Of a stretch of DNA of 64,000 nt, positions 51,184-61,035 are shown one piece after another (the stretch's first letter is position 1; every line of letters begins with the position of its first letter). This DNA is from DATARH01 sp050246595. Lineage in GTDB: Bacteria; Pseudomonadota; Alphaproteobacteria; ATCC43930; CGMCC-115725. The stretch covers positions 1 through 64,000 of the forward strand of contig JBFWVT010000006.1 in NCBI GenBank assembly GCA_050246595.1. The letters run 5' to 3'. Position numbers and translations under genes: made by a program. The notes under the pieces are model-generated. The model was not told the DNA's origin. It made no database searches and saw only the letters and a list, made by a program, of their open reading frames with translations.

Positions 51184-52473
51184 ATGAGGCGGGTCGTTGT
51201 CACCGGGATGGGCCTCGTGACGCCGCTCGGCATTGGCCTGGATCACGTCTGGAATCGCCTTATTGAAGGCGAATCGGGGATCCGCGCGATCCAATCCTTC
51301 GATGTCTCGGATTTGCCGTCGCGCATCGCGGGTCAGGTCCCGCGCGGCGAACGCGCATCGGGGCTGTTCAACGCGGATGACTGGGTCCCTCCGAAAGACC
51401 AGCGCCGGATGGACGAATTTATCGTCTATGCGCTGGCCGCAGCGGCGCAGGCGGTCGATGATTCGGGGTGGCAGCCCGACAGCGAGGAAGAGCGCGAGCG
51501 CACCGGGGTGATGATCGGCTCGGGCATTGGCGGCCTTCCCGGCATCACCGACGGCGCGATCACGATCCACGAGCGCGGCCCGCGCCGCATCTCGCCGTAT
51601 TTCATTCCCGCCAGCCTGATCAATCTCGCTTCCGGGCACGTCTCGATCCGCTACGGGTTCAAGGGGCCGAACCACGCCGTTGTCACGGCCTGCTCGACCG
51701 GTGCGCACGCAATTGGCGACGCGGCACGCCTGATCATGCTTGATGACGCCGACGTGATGGTCTGCGGCGGCACCGAAGCCGCGATCTGCCGTCTCGGTAT
51801 CGCCGGGTTCGCCGCGGCGCGCGCGCTGTCGACCGGTTTCAACGACGCTCCGCCGCATGCTTCGCGGCCGTGGGACCAGGGCCGCGACGGATTTGTCATG
51901 GGCGAGGGGGCTGGCGTCCTGGTTCTCGAAGAATACGAGCACGCCCGCAAACGCAACGCCAGGATATACGCCGAAGTGCTCGGCTACGGCATGTCGGGTG
52001 ATGCGTATCACCTGACTGCCCCGTCTGAGGACGGCAGCGGCGCCCTTCGCTCGATGCGCAACGCGCTGCGCAGCGCCCGCCTGCCGCCGGACAGCATCGA
52101 CTACATCAATGCGCACGGCACCTCGACGCCGCTCGGCGATGAGATCGAGCTGGGAGCCGTAAAGCGCCTGTTCGGCGATCATGCCTATCGGCTCGCGATG
52201 TCGTCCACGAAATCGGCGATCGGCCACCTGCTCGGGGCTGCGGGCAGTGTCGAGGCGATCTTCTCGATCCTGGCGTTGCGCGACGGGATCGTACCGCCGA
52301 CGCTCAATCTCGAAAATCCCTCGCCCTCCTGCGATCTTGACCTGGTGCCGAAAACGGCCCAGGAGCGCCGGATGAGGTATGTGTTGTCGAATTCGTTCGG
52401 GTTCGGCGGCACCAACGCCTCACTGATCTTTGCCCATGCGAGGTCGGGGGGAGGTGCCGGGCCGGGGCGGTGA
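51184..52473 (+). CDS. fabF: 3-oxoacyl-ACP synthase II
   Basis: A 429-residue condensing enzyme (KAS II) that elongates acyl-ACP with malonyl-ACP. The nucleophile Cys is in VTACSTGAHAIG, the two His are in NAHGTSTPLGD and KSAIGHLLGAAG, and the C-terminal NSFGFGGTNASLIF is intact. The start MRRVVVTGMGLVTPLG is used (ATG 51184); a GTG at 51172 is in frame. It is slightly longer than E. coli FabF because of a C-terminal Gly-rich tail. Confidence 0.95.
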   Translation: MRRVVVTGMGLVTPLGIGLDHVWNRLIEGESGIRAIQSFDVSDLPSRIAGQVPRGERASGLFNADDWVPPKDQRRMDEFIVYALAAAAQAVDDSGWQPDSEEERERTGVMIGSGIGGLPGITDGAITIHERGPRRISPYFIPASLINLASGHVSIRYGFKGPNHAVVTACSTGAHAIGDAARLIMLDDADVMVCGGTEAAICRLGIAGFAAARALSTGFNDAPPHASRPWDQGRDGFVMGEGAGVLVLEEYEHARKRNARIYAEVLGYGMSGDAYHLTAPSEDGSGALRSMRNALRSARLPPDSIDYINAHGTSTPLGDEIELGAVKRLFGDHAYRLAMSSTKSAIGHLLGAAGSVEAIFSILALRDGIVPPTLNLENPSPSCDLDLVPKTAQERRMRYVLSNSFGFGGTNASLIFAHARSGGGAGPGR

Positions 52474-52536
52474 GCCGGGCGTCCGCCATCGCCGTGCTCG
52501 GTATGCGAGACGATTTGAGATCCCGCGGAGCATTTC

Positions 52537-53658
52537 ATGTCCAGATTTCTCCACGCGGCGGCGTGGAGTTTGTTCGGCGCCGTTCTGACGCTTGCCGGGC
52601 TGGCCGGCGCCGGGTTCTGGCTCTATCGCGAAGCCGTCATGCCCGGACCGCTCACCGAGCCGCGCACCGTCCTCGTGCCGCAACGCACCAGTGTTGCCGG
52701 CATCGCGGCGCTGCTGGCCAGGGAGGGGGTGATCCGCAATCCAATCGCCTTCGAGGTGGCGGTTCGGCTTTCCGGACGCGGCACAAGCCTTAAAGCCGGC
52801 GAATATGAGTTCGCCCGAGGCGCAAGCGCGATCGGCGCGTTGGAAATCCTGACCCAGGGCAAGACCGTCAAGCGCCGGCTGACAATTCCCGAGGGTCTGA
52901 CCAGTGCCGAGGTTGCCGCGCTGGTTCGCGACGCACCCGCCCTCGATGGCGATGTCGGCCCGGTGCCGGGAGAAGGTTTGCTGCTGCCGGATACTTATTT
53001 CTACAGCTATGGCGACCGCCGTTCCGAGCTGATCGAGAGGATGCGGCGCGCAATGGCGCAGAGCGTCAAGCAATTGTGGGACGAACGCGCCCCCGACCTG
53101 CCGCTTTCGAACCCGGACGATGCCATTGTACTGGCTTCGATTGTCGAAAAGGAGACCGCTCGCGAGCAGGAACGACCGCGTGTCGCGGCGGTGTTTCTGA
53201 ATCGGCTGCGCTTGGGGATGCGTCTGCAGGCGGACCCTACGGTACTCTATGCGCTCACGGTAAAAACCGGCGGCAAGCCGGACCGGCCGCTGACGCATGC
53301 CGATCTCGCGACCGATTCGCCGTACAACACCTATCGGATAAAGGGGCTGCCGCCGGGGCCGATTGCCAATCCGAGCCGGACCTCGCTGCGCGCCGCAGTG
53401 CAGCCGGAGCGGACCGCGGATCTGTATTTCGTGGCCGACGGCGCCGGCGGACATCTCTTTGCCCAGACGCTGGCCGATCACAACCGCAATGTCGCACAGT
53501 ATCGACGCGCGCTCGCCTCGGACGGCGCAAAGCGCCTCTCAGTCGCGCCGGCCGTCTCGCTCGGCTCCGCGGATGCCGGTTCCGATCCAGAGCCCGGTCC
53601 ATCGTCCCCCAAGCCCGTTCCCGGCACCGCACCGGCGCAGCCTCAAGCGGCGGAGTAA
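52537..53658 (+). CDS. mltG: Endolytic murein transglycosylase (MltG/YceG-like)
   Basis: A 373-residue inner-membrane protein that cuts nascent glycan strands and sets their length. One N-terminal membrane helix (LFGAVLTLAGLAGAGFWLY) is followed by a LysM-like region and the YceG domain with the catalytic Glu in ASIVEKETAREQERPRVAAVFLNRL, and the typical LQADPTVLYAL, DSPYNTYRIKGLPPGPIANP and LYFVADGAGGHLFAQTLADHNRNV. Extra Pro-rich C-terminal tail of about 30 residues. In its usual place after fabF. Confidence 0.93.
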   Translation: MSRFLHAAAWSLFGAVLTLAGLAGAGFWLYREAVMPGPLTEPRTVLVPQRTSVAGIAALLAREGVIRNPIAFEVAVRLSGRGTSLKAGEYEFARGASAIGALEILTQGKTVKRRLTIPEGLTSAEVAALVRDAPALDGDVGPVPGEGLLLPDTYFYSYGDRRSELIERMRRAMAQSVKQLWDERAPDLPLSNPDDAIVLASIVEKETAREQERPRVAAVFLNRLRLGMRLQADPTVLYALTVKTGGKPDRPLTHADLATDSPYNTYRIKGLPPGPIANPSRTSLRAAVQPERTADLYFVADGAGGHLFAQTLADHNRNVAQYRRALASDGAKRLSVAPAVSLGSADAGSDPEPGPSSPKPVPGTAPAQPQAAE

Positions 53659-53779
53659 AAGTCGCCGGGAGCGGCTGTTCTTATACCGGCGCGAATGTCT
53701 CCGCTCTCGGTCCTGCCGAGATTGTCGCTCGGGAGGCCTGCCGGTATAACCGCTCGTCGGGATTAACAGAGAGGCGGCG

Positions 53780-54661
53780 GTGGGCGTCTTCAGCATGACC
53801 GGCTTTGCCCGTACCGAGGGTGAGGCTGACGGGATTTCCTGGGCCTGGGAGCTGAAGAGCGTCAACAGCCGTTCGCTCGATCTGCGGCTGCGGCTGCCTC
53901 CCGGATTCGACGGATTGGAACCGGCGCTGCGCGCCTCGCTGGCCCGGCTCTGCCGCCGCGGCAACGTGTCGGCGAACCTTTCCGTGAACCGGACCGTACC
54001 GCCGACGATCCGCATCAACCGGGAGATGCTGGCCCAGGTGATCGCGCTGGCGCGCGATGTGGCGGCTCAGATCGAGGCCGCGCCGCCGCGGCTCGACGGT
54101 CTGATCGGGCTGCGCGGGGTCGTCGAAACCGTCGAGGATGATGCGGAACCGGTGGTCGAAGCCCGGCGCGCCGCCGTGATGGACGGTTGGGAGCAGGCGC
54201 TGCGGCGGCTGGTCGCGGCGCGCGCCGAGGAAGGGGCGCGGCTGTCTGCGGTGCTGTCGACGCAGCGCGCCGAGCTTGCCGCGCTCGTCGAGGCGGCGGC
54301 GGGCTGTGCCGCGGCGCAGGGTCCGGCGATCCGCGCGCGCCTCGAAGCGTTGCTCGCGGAGCTTGCCGGGCTGGCGCCGACAATACCCGAGGAGCGGATC
54401 GCGCAGGAATTGGCAATGCTGGTTACCCGCGCCGATATCCGCGAGGAGCTGGACCGGCTGCGCGCCCACATCGCACAGGCCGGCGAGATGCTGGAGAACG
54501 GCGGCGCGGTCGGGCGGCAACTCGATTTCCTGTGCCAGGAGCTGAACCGCGAAGCCAATACGCTATGCTCGAAATCGGCCGATATCGAGCTGACCCGCAT
54601 CGGTCTGGCATTGAAGGCGGCCATCGAACAGTTCCGTGAGCAGGTGCAGAACCTCGAATGA
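53780..54661 (+). CDS. YicC-family endoribonuclease
   Basis: A 293-residue YicC family member. The start MGVFSMTGFARTEGE (GTG at 53780) and LKSVNSRSLDLRLRLP are characteristic of the N-terminal domain, and DFLCQELNREANTLCSKSADIELTRIGLALKAAIEQFREQVQNLE of the C-terminal DUF1732 domain with its conserved acidic and His-type residues. YicC proteins act as endoribonucleases in E. coli. Coupled to gmk by ATGA, as in many bacteria. Confidence 0.92.
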   Translation: MGVFSMTGFARTEGEADGISWAWELKSVNSRSLDLRLRLPPGFDGLEPALRASLARLCRRGNVSANLSVNRTVPPTIRINREMLAQVIALARDVAAQIEAAPPRLDGLIGLRGVVETVEDDAEPVVEARRAAVMDGWEQALRRLVAARAEEGARLSAVLSTQRAELAALVEAAAGCAAAQGPAIRARLEALLAELAGLAPTIPEERIAQELAMLVTRADIREELDRLRAHIAQAGEMLENGGAVGRQLDFLCQELNREANTLCSKSADIELTRIGLALKAAIEQFREQVQNLE

Positions 54662-55305
54662 CCGCACCCGATGCTCCGGCCGCGATCAGGCGCCGCGGCC
54701 TGCTGCTCGTGCTCTCCTCCCCTTCCGGGGCCGGCAAGACGACAATCACGCGACGGTTGTTGGAGCGCGATCCCGCGCTGTCGCTGTCGGTCTCGGTCAC
54801 GACACGCCCGCCGCGCCCGAGCGAGGTCGACGGCCGCGACTATATTTTCATCGAGCCGGCGCGGTTCGCGCAGATGGTCGCGGCCGGAGAGCTGCTCGAA
54901 TACGCCACCGTTTTCGGCAACTCCTACGGGACGCCGCGGCGGCCGATCGAGGCGGCGCTCGCCGCCGGTCGCGACATCGTCACCGATATCGACTGGCAGG
55001 GGACGCAGCAGCTGAGCCAGGCGATGCCGGAGGATCTGGTAAAAGTGTTTGTGCTGCCGCCGAGCATCGCGGCGTTGCGCGAACGTCTTCAGCGGCGCGC
55101 CCAGGACAGCGCGGAAATCGTGGCCGCGCGGATGGCGAAATCGGCCGAGGAAATGAGCCACTGGCCGGAATACGAGTACGTTATCGTCAACCGCGACATT
55201 GACGAAAGCGTCGCCGAGGTCGCGGCGATCGTGACCGCCGAGCGCCGCCGCCGCACGCGCCAGCTCGGACTCGCCGAATTCGTCAACCGCCTGCGGGCGG
55301 GGTGA
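54658..55305 (+). CDS. gmk: Guanylate kinase
   Basis: A 215-residue kinase that phosphorylates GMP to GDP. The P-loop SSPSGAGKTTI is at the N-terminus, then SVTTRPPRPSEVDGRDYIFI (GMP-binding) and IDWQGTQQL. Its 3' end overlaps the convergent rsmA by 23 bases. Confidence 0.96.
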   Translation: MTAPDAPAAIRRRGLLLVLSSPSGAGKTTITRRLLERDPALSLSVSVTTRPPRPSEVDGRDYIFIEPARFAQMVAAGELLEYATVFGNSYGTPRRPIEAALAAGRDIVTDIDWQGTQQLSQAMPEDLVKVFVLPPSIAALRERLQRRAQDSAEIVAARMAKSAEEMSHWPEYEYVIVNRDIDESVAEVAAIVTAERRRRTRQLGLAEFVNRLRAG

Positions 55306-56158
55306 CGCCGGCATTCGGGTCTTTGTCACCGAGGACCCGCGCCAGCGCGCAGAACTCGGCAACCGACAGTTCCTCGGCCCGTGCCGTCGGCGGTATTCCG
55401 GTTGCGGCGAGCAGTTCATCCACGGGGACGCCGAGCGGCCTGAGACTCGATCGCAGCATCTTGCGGCGCTGGCCGAAGGCGGCTTCGGTGACGCGTTCGA
55501 GGGCCGGCTTCGCGGCGGGGGCCAGCGGGACGATGCGCGGGATCAGCATGACGACGCTTGATGTCACTTTGGGCGGCGGCACAAAGGCGCGCGGCGGCAG
55601 GTCGAACAGGATCCTCGGCTCGGTCAGCCATTGCACGAGCACCGACAGCCGGCCGTAGGCTGGGCTGCGCGGCGCTGCGACGAGCCGCTCGGCGACCTCG
55701 CGCTGGAACATCAGCGTCAGGCTCTCATACGCGCCGATATGGTCGAGCCAGCGTAGCAGCAGCGCGGTGGCGATGTTGTACGGCAGGTTGGCGACGATCT
55801 TGCGCGGCGCTTCCGACAATGCGGCGGGGTCGAGCGTCAGCGCATCCCCTGCCACAAGCCGGACTCGGCCGGGATAAACCGCCGCCAACTCGCGGAGCGC
55901 GGCGAGACAGCGCGAATCGCGCTCGATCGCGACGACGAGCCGGGCGCCTTCCGCCAGCAGCGCGCGAGTCAGCCCGCCCGGTCCCGGCCCGACTTCGATT
56001 ACGGTCGCGTGGTCGAGCCGGCCGGCAGCCTGCGCAATGCGCCGGGTCAGGTTCAGATCGAGGATGAAATTCTGGCCGAGGCTCTTGCGGGCAGCGATGC
56101 CGTGCCGTGCGATGACCTCACGCAGCGGCGGCAAGTCTTCCGGATCGCCGTGTTCCAC
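55283..56158 (-). CDS. rsmA: 16S rRNA (adenine1518/1519-N6) dimethyltransferase
   Basis: A 291-residue KsgA/RsmA that dimethylates two adenines in 16S rRNA helix 45. SAM-binding motif VIEVGPGPGGLT, catalytic NLPYNIA, FQREVAERL and FVPPPKVTSSVV are all present, and GQNFILD marks the N-terminus. GTG start at 56158, directly after the pdxA stop, so co-transcribed with pdxA and surA. Confidence 0.95.
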   Translation of the reverse strand: MEHGDPEDLPPLREVIARHGIAARKSLGQNFILDLNLTRRIAQAAGRLDHATVIEVGPGPGGLTRALLAEGARLVVAIERDSRCLAALRELAAVYPGRVRLVAGDALTLDPAALSEAPRKIVANLPYNIATALLLRWLDHIGAYESLTLMFQREVAERLVAAPRSPAYGRLSVLVQWLTEPRILFDLPPRAFVPPPKVTSSVVMLIPRIVPLAPAAKPALERVTEAAFGQRRKMLRSSLRPLGVPVDELLAATGIPPTARAEELSVAEFCALARVLGDKDPNAGVTPPAGG

Positions 56159-57175
56159 CTACCCGGCATCCGCGAAGCGGCGCCGCTCGGCCATCGCGGC
56201 GGCCAGCTTCAGCGCGGCCATCAGACTGTCGGGCCGGGCCGACCCGCTGCCGGCGATATCGAAAGCGGTTCCGTGATCGGGCGAGGTGCGAACAAACGGC
56301 AGCCCCAGCGTCACATTGACGGCCGCGTCGAAATCGAGCGTTTTGACCGGGATCAGCGCCTGATCGTGATACATGCACAACGCCGCGTCGTAACCGCTCC
56401 TGGCGGCGGCGTGAAACATCGTATCGGCCGCGAGCGGGCCGCGCGCGTCGATCCCCTCCCGGCGAAGCGCGGCAATCGCGGGCGCGACAATCTCGATATC
56501 CTCGCGCCCGAGCGCGCCGCCTTCCCCGGCATGCGGGTTGAGCCCGGCCACCGCGATGACCGGCGCGGCGATTCCGAAATCGCGGACCAGCGCGGCATGC
56601 GTTACACGCGCGGCGTGCACGATTGCCGCCGCGGAGAGTTGTCCGATCGCCTCGCGCAGCGCCAAATGGATTGTCACCGGCACGACGCGCAGCTGCGGTC
56701 CCGCGAGCATCATCACCGGGTCAACGCCGATCCCGGCCAGCTCGGCGAGAAATTCGGTGTGCCCGGGATGACGAAAACCGGCCCGGTAGAGCACGTCCTT
56801 GTTGATCGGATTGGTCACGATTGCGGCCGCGCGGCCAGCCTGCACGTCGGCGACCGCAGCCTCGATCGCGCGGATCACCAACGGAGAGTCGGCCGGATCG
56901 GGCCGGCCCGATCCGGCCCGGATTCTGCCGTTTACGGGCAGCACCGGTAGGTTCTGCGCAAACGCCGCTCCGGTCTGCGAAACGTCACCAAGCGCGACAA
57001 CCGGCACATTCCAGCCCAGGCGATGCGCGATCGCGGCGAGGCGTTCGGGATCATCGATAATGTAGAACGGCGGAACGCCTTCGGCTCGGCGCAACCACGC
57101 CTTGATCGCGATCTCGCCGCCGATCCCGGCCGGCTCGCCCATGGTCAGGGCAAGCGGCAGCGGCTGCGGTTTCAC
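56159..57175 (-). CDS. pdxA: 4-hydroxythreonine-4-phosphate dehydrogenase
   Basis: A 338-residue NAD- and metal-dependent enzyme of vitamin B6 synthesis. MGEPAGIGGEI at the start, HPGHTEFLAEL, GLNPHAGEGGALG, YHDQALIPVK and VRTSPDHGTAFDIAG are the diagnostic stretches; His in HPGHTE and the two later His hold the metal. ATG at 57175 overlaps the surA stop. Confidence 0.95.
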   Translation of the reverse strand: MKPQPLPLALTMGEPAGIGGEIAIKAWLRRAEGVPPFYIIDDPERLAAIAHRLGWNVPVVALGDVSQTGAAFAQNLPVLPVNGRIRAGSGRPDPADSPLVIRAIEAAVADVQAGRAAAIVTNPINKDVLYRAGFRHPGHTEFLAELAGIGVDPVMMLAGPQLRVVPVTIHLALREAIGQLSAAAIVHAARVTHAALVRDFGIAAPVIAVAGLNPHAGEGGALGREDIEIVAPAIAALRREGIDARGPLAADTMFHAAARSGYDAALCMYHDQALIPVKTLDFDAAVNVTLGLPFVRTSPDHGTAFDIAGSGSARPDSLMAALKLAAAMAERRRFADAG

Positions 57176-58476
57176 ACCCTTACATCGACGTAGGAATTGC
57201 GCCGCAGATCGCGAAGGTAGCGCCGCGACACTGTGTCGAGCCGCTGCCGTATCAGCGATTCGGCGATCTCCTCGCGCGTGCTGCCGTCCCCCCCGGAAGT
57301 CGACTTTCCGCAGACCATAATCACGCCAACCCCGTTCTTTTGCACGATCGGTGGCGATACCTGTCCTGTCGGCAATCCGTCGATCAGCCTCCGCATTTCC
57401 GGAGATATGCGGCTCTCCGGAACTTTGCCCTTGCTTGAGAGTTGCGGCGCTTTCTCCTTGCCAATCCTGAGCAGCGTCGGGCAGTCCTTTGCCGCGGTGC
57501 GCACGTTTTCCACTTCCGCGGCGGCGGCCCGCAGCATCGCCTCGTTTGCCCCCTGCGGCAGCGGGAAGACGACTTGGACCATGTCGTAAATGGTTTCCTG
57601 CTTGCTGGCATTCGCCCCGCCGAGCCGGCGGTCGAGAACGAGCAGCAGGTAATAGCCCCCGCTATACGGGATCGGCGCCGACAGATCGCCTGGACCCAGC
57701 TGCGCCGCCGCCCTCGCTAGTTCGGGGGGCAGCTGATCGGAGCGCAGCCAACCCACGTCTCCCCCGACCGGCGCGCTCGCGGCTTGCGAGAATTGCCGGG
57801 CAACGGCCGAGAACCGCGCTCCTCGTCGCATCTCCTGCGACAGCCGCTCGGCGAAGCGGCGAACCTCCTCATCCTGCGCCGGGTTGTCGACCGTCAAAAA
57901 GATTTCCGCGATCCGGGTCTGCGACTCCTTTGCGTTCTCCTGGGCGCGTTTGACCGCTTCATCGATTTCCTCATCGGAAATATCGACCGTTTGCGCGGCC
58001 TGGCGTCGCACCAGCTTTCCCCATACCAGCGTCGCCGTGACCTGATCCACAAGCGGCCCGCGACCGATGCCCCGCGATTTCAAAAGCTGGAGCAGCTGGT
58101 CCGTGCTCATGCTGTTCTGTTGCGCGATCTGCTGCAGCGCCTTCTCGACTTCTGAATCGGTCACGGTGACATTCTGGCGCCTGGCCTCCTGCATCTGCAA
58201 TTTCTCGTCGACCAACGAACGCAGGACCTGCCGCCCCATTCGCTCGCGCAATTCCGGAGTGTCCGGAATATTGGACGAGAGCATGACCATCTGCATGCGC
58301 GAGATGACGTCGAATACCGAAACGACCTGGTCGTTGACAACGGCTGCTATCCGCATTTCGGACGCCTGCCCCGCCTGCGGCGGACCCTGAACCGCAGCCT
58401 GGGGGCGCTGCGCCTGAGCCGCGCCGCACAACGCCGCCGAAACCACCAGGATACAAGACCACCGAAAAGATACCAT
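57172..58476 (-). CDS. surA: Periplasmic chaperone/peptidyl-prolyl isomerase SurA
   Basis: A 434-residue exported protein. Signal peptide WSCILVVSAALCGAAQAQ, then SurA_N (AAVVNDQVVSVFDVISRMQ, RSLVDEKLQMQEARR) and one clear parvulin domain (SQTRIAEIFLTVDNPAQ ... GGDVGWLRSDQLPPELARAA ... IPYSGGYYLLLVLDRR), then a second, degenerate one. It escorts outer-membrane proteins such as LptD, which is encoded next upstream. Confidence 0.93.
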   Translation of the reverse strand: MVSFRWSCILVVSAALCGAAQAQRPQAAVQGPPQAGQASEMRIAAVVNDQVVSVFDVISRMQMVMLSSNIPDTPELRERMGRQVLRSLVDEKLQMQEARRQNVTVTDSEVEKALQQIAQQNSMSTDQLLQLLKSRGIGRGPLVDQVTATLVWGKLVRRQAAQTVDISDEEIDEAVKRAQENAKESQTRIAEIFLTVDNPAQDEEVRRFAERLSQEMRRGARFSAVARQFSQAASAPVGGDVGWLRSDQLPPELARAAAQLGPGDLSAPIPYSGGYYLLLVLDRRLGGANASKQETIYDMVQVVFPLPQGANEAMLRAAAAEVENVRTAAKDCPTLLRIGKEKAPQLSSKGKVPESRISPEMRRLIDGLPTGQVSPPIVQKNGVGVIMVCGKSTSGGDGSTREEIAESLIRQRLDTVSRRYLRDLRRNSYVDVRV

Positions 58477-58574
58477 CGACAGCCAAACCTCTACGATGCC
58501 GGCAAGTCCCAGACCAGACTACAGGACCGGGCGGCGAAAGTCGCGCGAATGTCCCGCATATCCATCGGATTGCC

Positions 58575-60956
58575 TCAGAGAAGTCCCGCAGGCAAGGAGA
58601 ACAGGCTGCCGCCGACCTCCCCGAGGTTCTTGAAAACGACGTTGAACATGACCGAGACACCGGGGGTCACATCGCCATTGCGGATCCCCGATTGCGAGAC
58701 CGAGCCGATGAATGCCATGCATTCGTCCTGATAGATCGCCGCGAGTGTCGCATAAAGGCTGACCCCGGCCGATTGGGTCTGCGGTATTCCGCCGATCAGG
58801 TTTGTCGAGTCGGTCAGATTGAGGGTTTGGCTGCCGGCCAGCGCCCAGTAGCGGGTAAGCTGCGCCCTGACATTGAACGACAGCTGTTCGCGCTTGCCGT
58901 AGAGGATGGTCTGATCGGTGACCGGGTCCGTCACGATCTCGTCGAGCTGCTGCTCCGGCGCATAAAAGTAATTCGCGCCGATTCTCAGATTTTGCGGCCC
59001 GGCGCTCACCCCGATCTCTTGAGTCCTGCGGCGAAGATCGCTTCTGTCCAGGCGGAAACGGTAGATCAGGTCGAGATAGGAACTGGGCGAGGCGACAAAC
59101 CGTCCGACAACATCGGACAGGCGTTCGGCCGCGCCCGATCCCGGCGGCAGAAACGGGTTCGGCTGCGCGCGGTAGCTCTGTCCGATCAGCATGCGATAAT
59201 TGCCGCCCACTTTGTCATAGAGACCCAGCCGCAACCCGTAATCGACCCGCTGCCCGGTATCGAGCAGGTCGTACCCGGCCAGCCGGTCGGGTCTGAAAAG
59301 ATCGGTGTCGCGAAGTTCGAATCCGAGACTGTCCTCGTTCGGGATACGGCGGCGGTTGCCGCCCGCGGGTGCGGCATAGGCCCCGACGATCGGCTCGACA
59401 ATTGCGGTGCGTTCCGGACCGCGATGCGCCAGCGGATAACTCCAGGTCAGCCCGAGTTGCGGAAAGGCCCGGGCCGCGGCGAAATTGCGATCGATCGGCT
59501 CGGCCGCTGGAGCATTGTCGATCGGGAAATAGGCGCTTGGCAGATCGGGGTTGGAGAGGCGGCTCAGATTGTTGACCGAATAGGCGTCGCCGCGCAGACT
59601 TGCGGTGAAGGTGTACTGGCTGCCGATGCCGTCGCGGAATATCCGTTCCCACCGGCTGCCGAGCGAGGCTCGGCGTGTCTGCGTCCCGGTCTCGCGGATG
59701 ATGTTCAGCAGGTTTCCGTTGAGAAACCACCTGCCGCCGAGCGGATCGGGTTCGCTGATCCAGGTGCGGTTGGCCACCGGAAGCACGATCGGCTGGGTTG
59801 CGCTGCCGAGACCCGGCGTCAGCGGCTGAAATGCGTATGCGAAGATGTCGGTCATCGCGCGCGGCTCGAAGCCTTGCAGGTAGGCGCGGCTGATCATCGC
59901 GTTCAGCAGCGGTACCCCGAAACCATAGCGCAGCAGATAGGTCTGGTCGGACACGCGCTGCAGGTCGAACCCGGTCCGGTAGGTCTCGCTGAGATGCCAG
60001 ACCCCGCTCGCGTTGATGTGGCCGCGCCATCGGTTGCTGGCCTGCGTATCGGTGGCCGACTTGGCGTCGCTGTAATTGATGCTGCCGATGGCATCGAGCG
60101 TGCCGTTGCCGAAGCGTTGCCGGTACTCGGCCGCCAGAAGCTGCCCCCCTTTTGTCGTAAAGCGCGGCGCCAGGGTCAGATCCTTGTCGGTGTCGATCGC
60201 CCAGTAATACGGCAGCGAGAAGTGGAAACCGACATTGTTGGAATTGCCGACGCCCGGCATCAAAAAGCCGCTGGCCCGCTTCACGGTCGGGTCCGGGGCG
60301 GAAATATAAGGGGTGTAAAACACCGGCCAGCCGTCCAGTTCGAGCATCGCGTCGCGGAATTCGATCAGCTTCTGCTCCTGATCGTGGACGATCTCGCGTG
60401 CCTTGAACTGCCAGGCGGGCGGCGCGCTCGGGTTTTCGGGGCACAGATCGCACGGAGAGTATACGCCGCGCGTCAATTCGGTCCGATTGCCGCCGAGCCG
60501 CCGCGCAGCGTTGGCTGCGACACGCGAGCGGTCCGCGAGCAGCATCCGCACGTTCTGCGCGAACCCGGTATTCATCGAATCCCGCAACTCGATGAACTCG
60601 GAGAAAACCACCTCGCCGGTCGGCTGGATCAGGCTGACATTCCCGGAAGCGGTGATCGTGCCGGTCCGCTGGTTGTAGCTGACCGTGTCGGCGAGCAGGA
60701 CCTCGCTTCCTTGCGAGATCTCGACATTCCCCTTCGCCACGGTCAGGCCGAGCTGCTCGTCGTATTCGACCTGGTCGGCCTGAAAGAGGACCGGCGCATT
60801 GCGGTCGGGGTCGGTCCTCTGAGTACCGGCCGGGAATTGCGCCCCACCGGGCGCGACATCGAACAGCGCCGCGACCAGGGCCGCGCCAATCGCAACGGCG
60901 GTGCGCGCCTGCCGTCGTCGTCTTGCCGGTCTGCGGGAACTTGGCATCTGCCGCAT
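58575..60956 (-). CDS. lptD: LPS-assembly outer-membrane protein LptD
   Basis: A large outer-membrane beta-barrel (about 793 residues) that inserts lipopolysaccharide into the outer leaflet. After a signal peptide with an Arg-rich start (RRPARRRRQARTAVAIGAAL) come the OstA-like domain (VLFQADQVEYDEQLGLTVAKGNVEI) and the LptD barrel region (PAWQFKAREIVHDQEQKLIEFRDAMLELDGWPVFYTPYISAPDPTVKRASGFLMP). One Cys pair is visible (SPCDLCPE). The start is uncertain: ATG 60956 is used, a GTG at 60989 is in frame. The order surA-lptD-lptG-lptF is typical. Confidence 0.93.
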   Translation of the reverse strand: MRQMPSSRRPARRRRQARTAVAIGAALVAALFDVAPGGAQFPAGTQRTDPDRNAPVLFQADQVEYDEQLGLTVAKGNVEISQGSEVLLADTVSYNQRTGTITASGNVSLIQPTGEVVFSEFIELRDSMNTGFAQNVRMLLADRSRVAANAARRLGGNRTELTRGVYSPCDLCPENPSAPPAWQFKAREIVHDQEQKLIEFRDAMLELDGWPVFYTPYISAPDPTVKRASGFLMPGVGNSNNVGFHFSLPYYWAIDTDKDLTLAPRFTTKGGQLLAAEYRQRFGNGTLDAIGSINYSDAKSATDTQASNRWRGHINASGVWHLSETYRTGFDLQRVSDQTYLLRYGFGVPLLNAMISRAYLQGFEPRAMTDIFAYAFQPLTPGLGSATQPIVLPVANRTWISEPDPLGGRWFLNGNLLNIIRETGTQTRRASLGSRWERIFRDGIGSQYTFTASLRGDAYSVNNLSRLSNPDLPSAYFPIDNAPAAEPIDRNFAAARAFPQLGLTWSYPLAHRGPERTAIVEPIVGAYAAPAGGNRRRIPNEDSLGFELRDTDLFRPDRLAGYDLLDTGQRVDYGLRLGLYDKVGGNYRMLIGQSYRAQPNPFLPPGSGAAERLSDVVGRFVASPSSYLDLIYRFRLDRSDLRRRTQEIGVSAGPQNLRIGANYFYAPEQQLDEIVTDPVTDQTILYGKREQLSFNVRAQLTRYWALAGSQTLNLTDSTNLIGGIPQTQSAGVSLYATLAAIYQDECMAFIGSVSQSGIRNGDVTPGVSVMFNVVFKNLGEVGGSLFSLPAGLL

Positions 60957-61035
60957 CAGTCTCGCGAAGGCGACGTTCGCAAGGAACACCGATTGAGTAA
61001 CATGCTTACTGCCATCGTCAGCGGCGAGCCTAGTG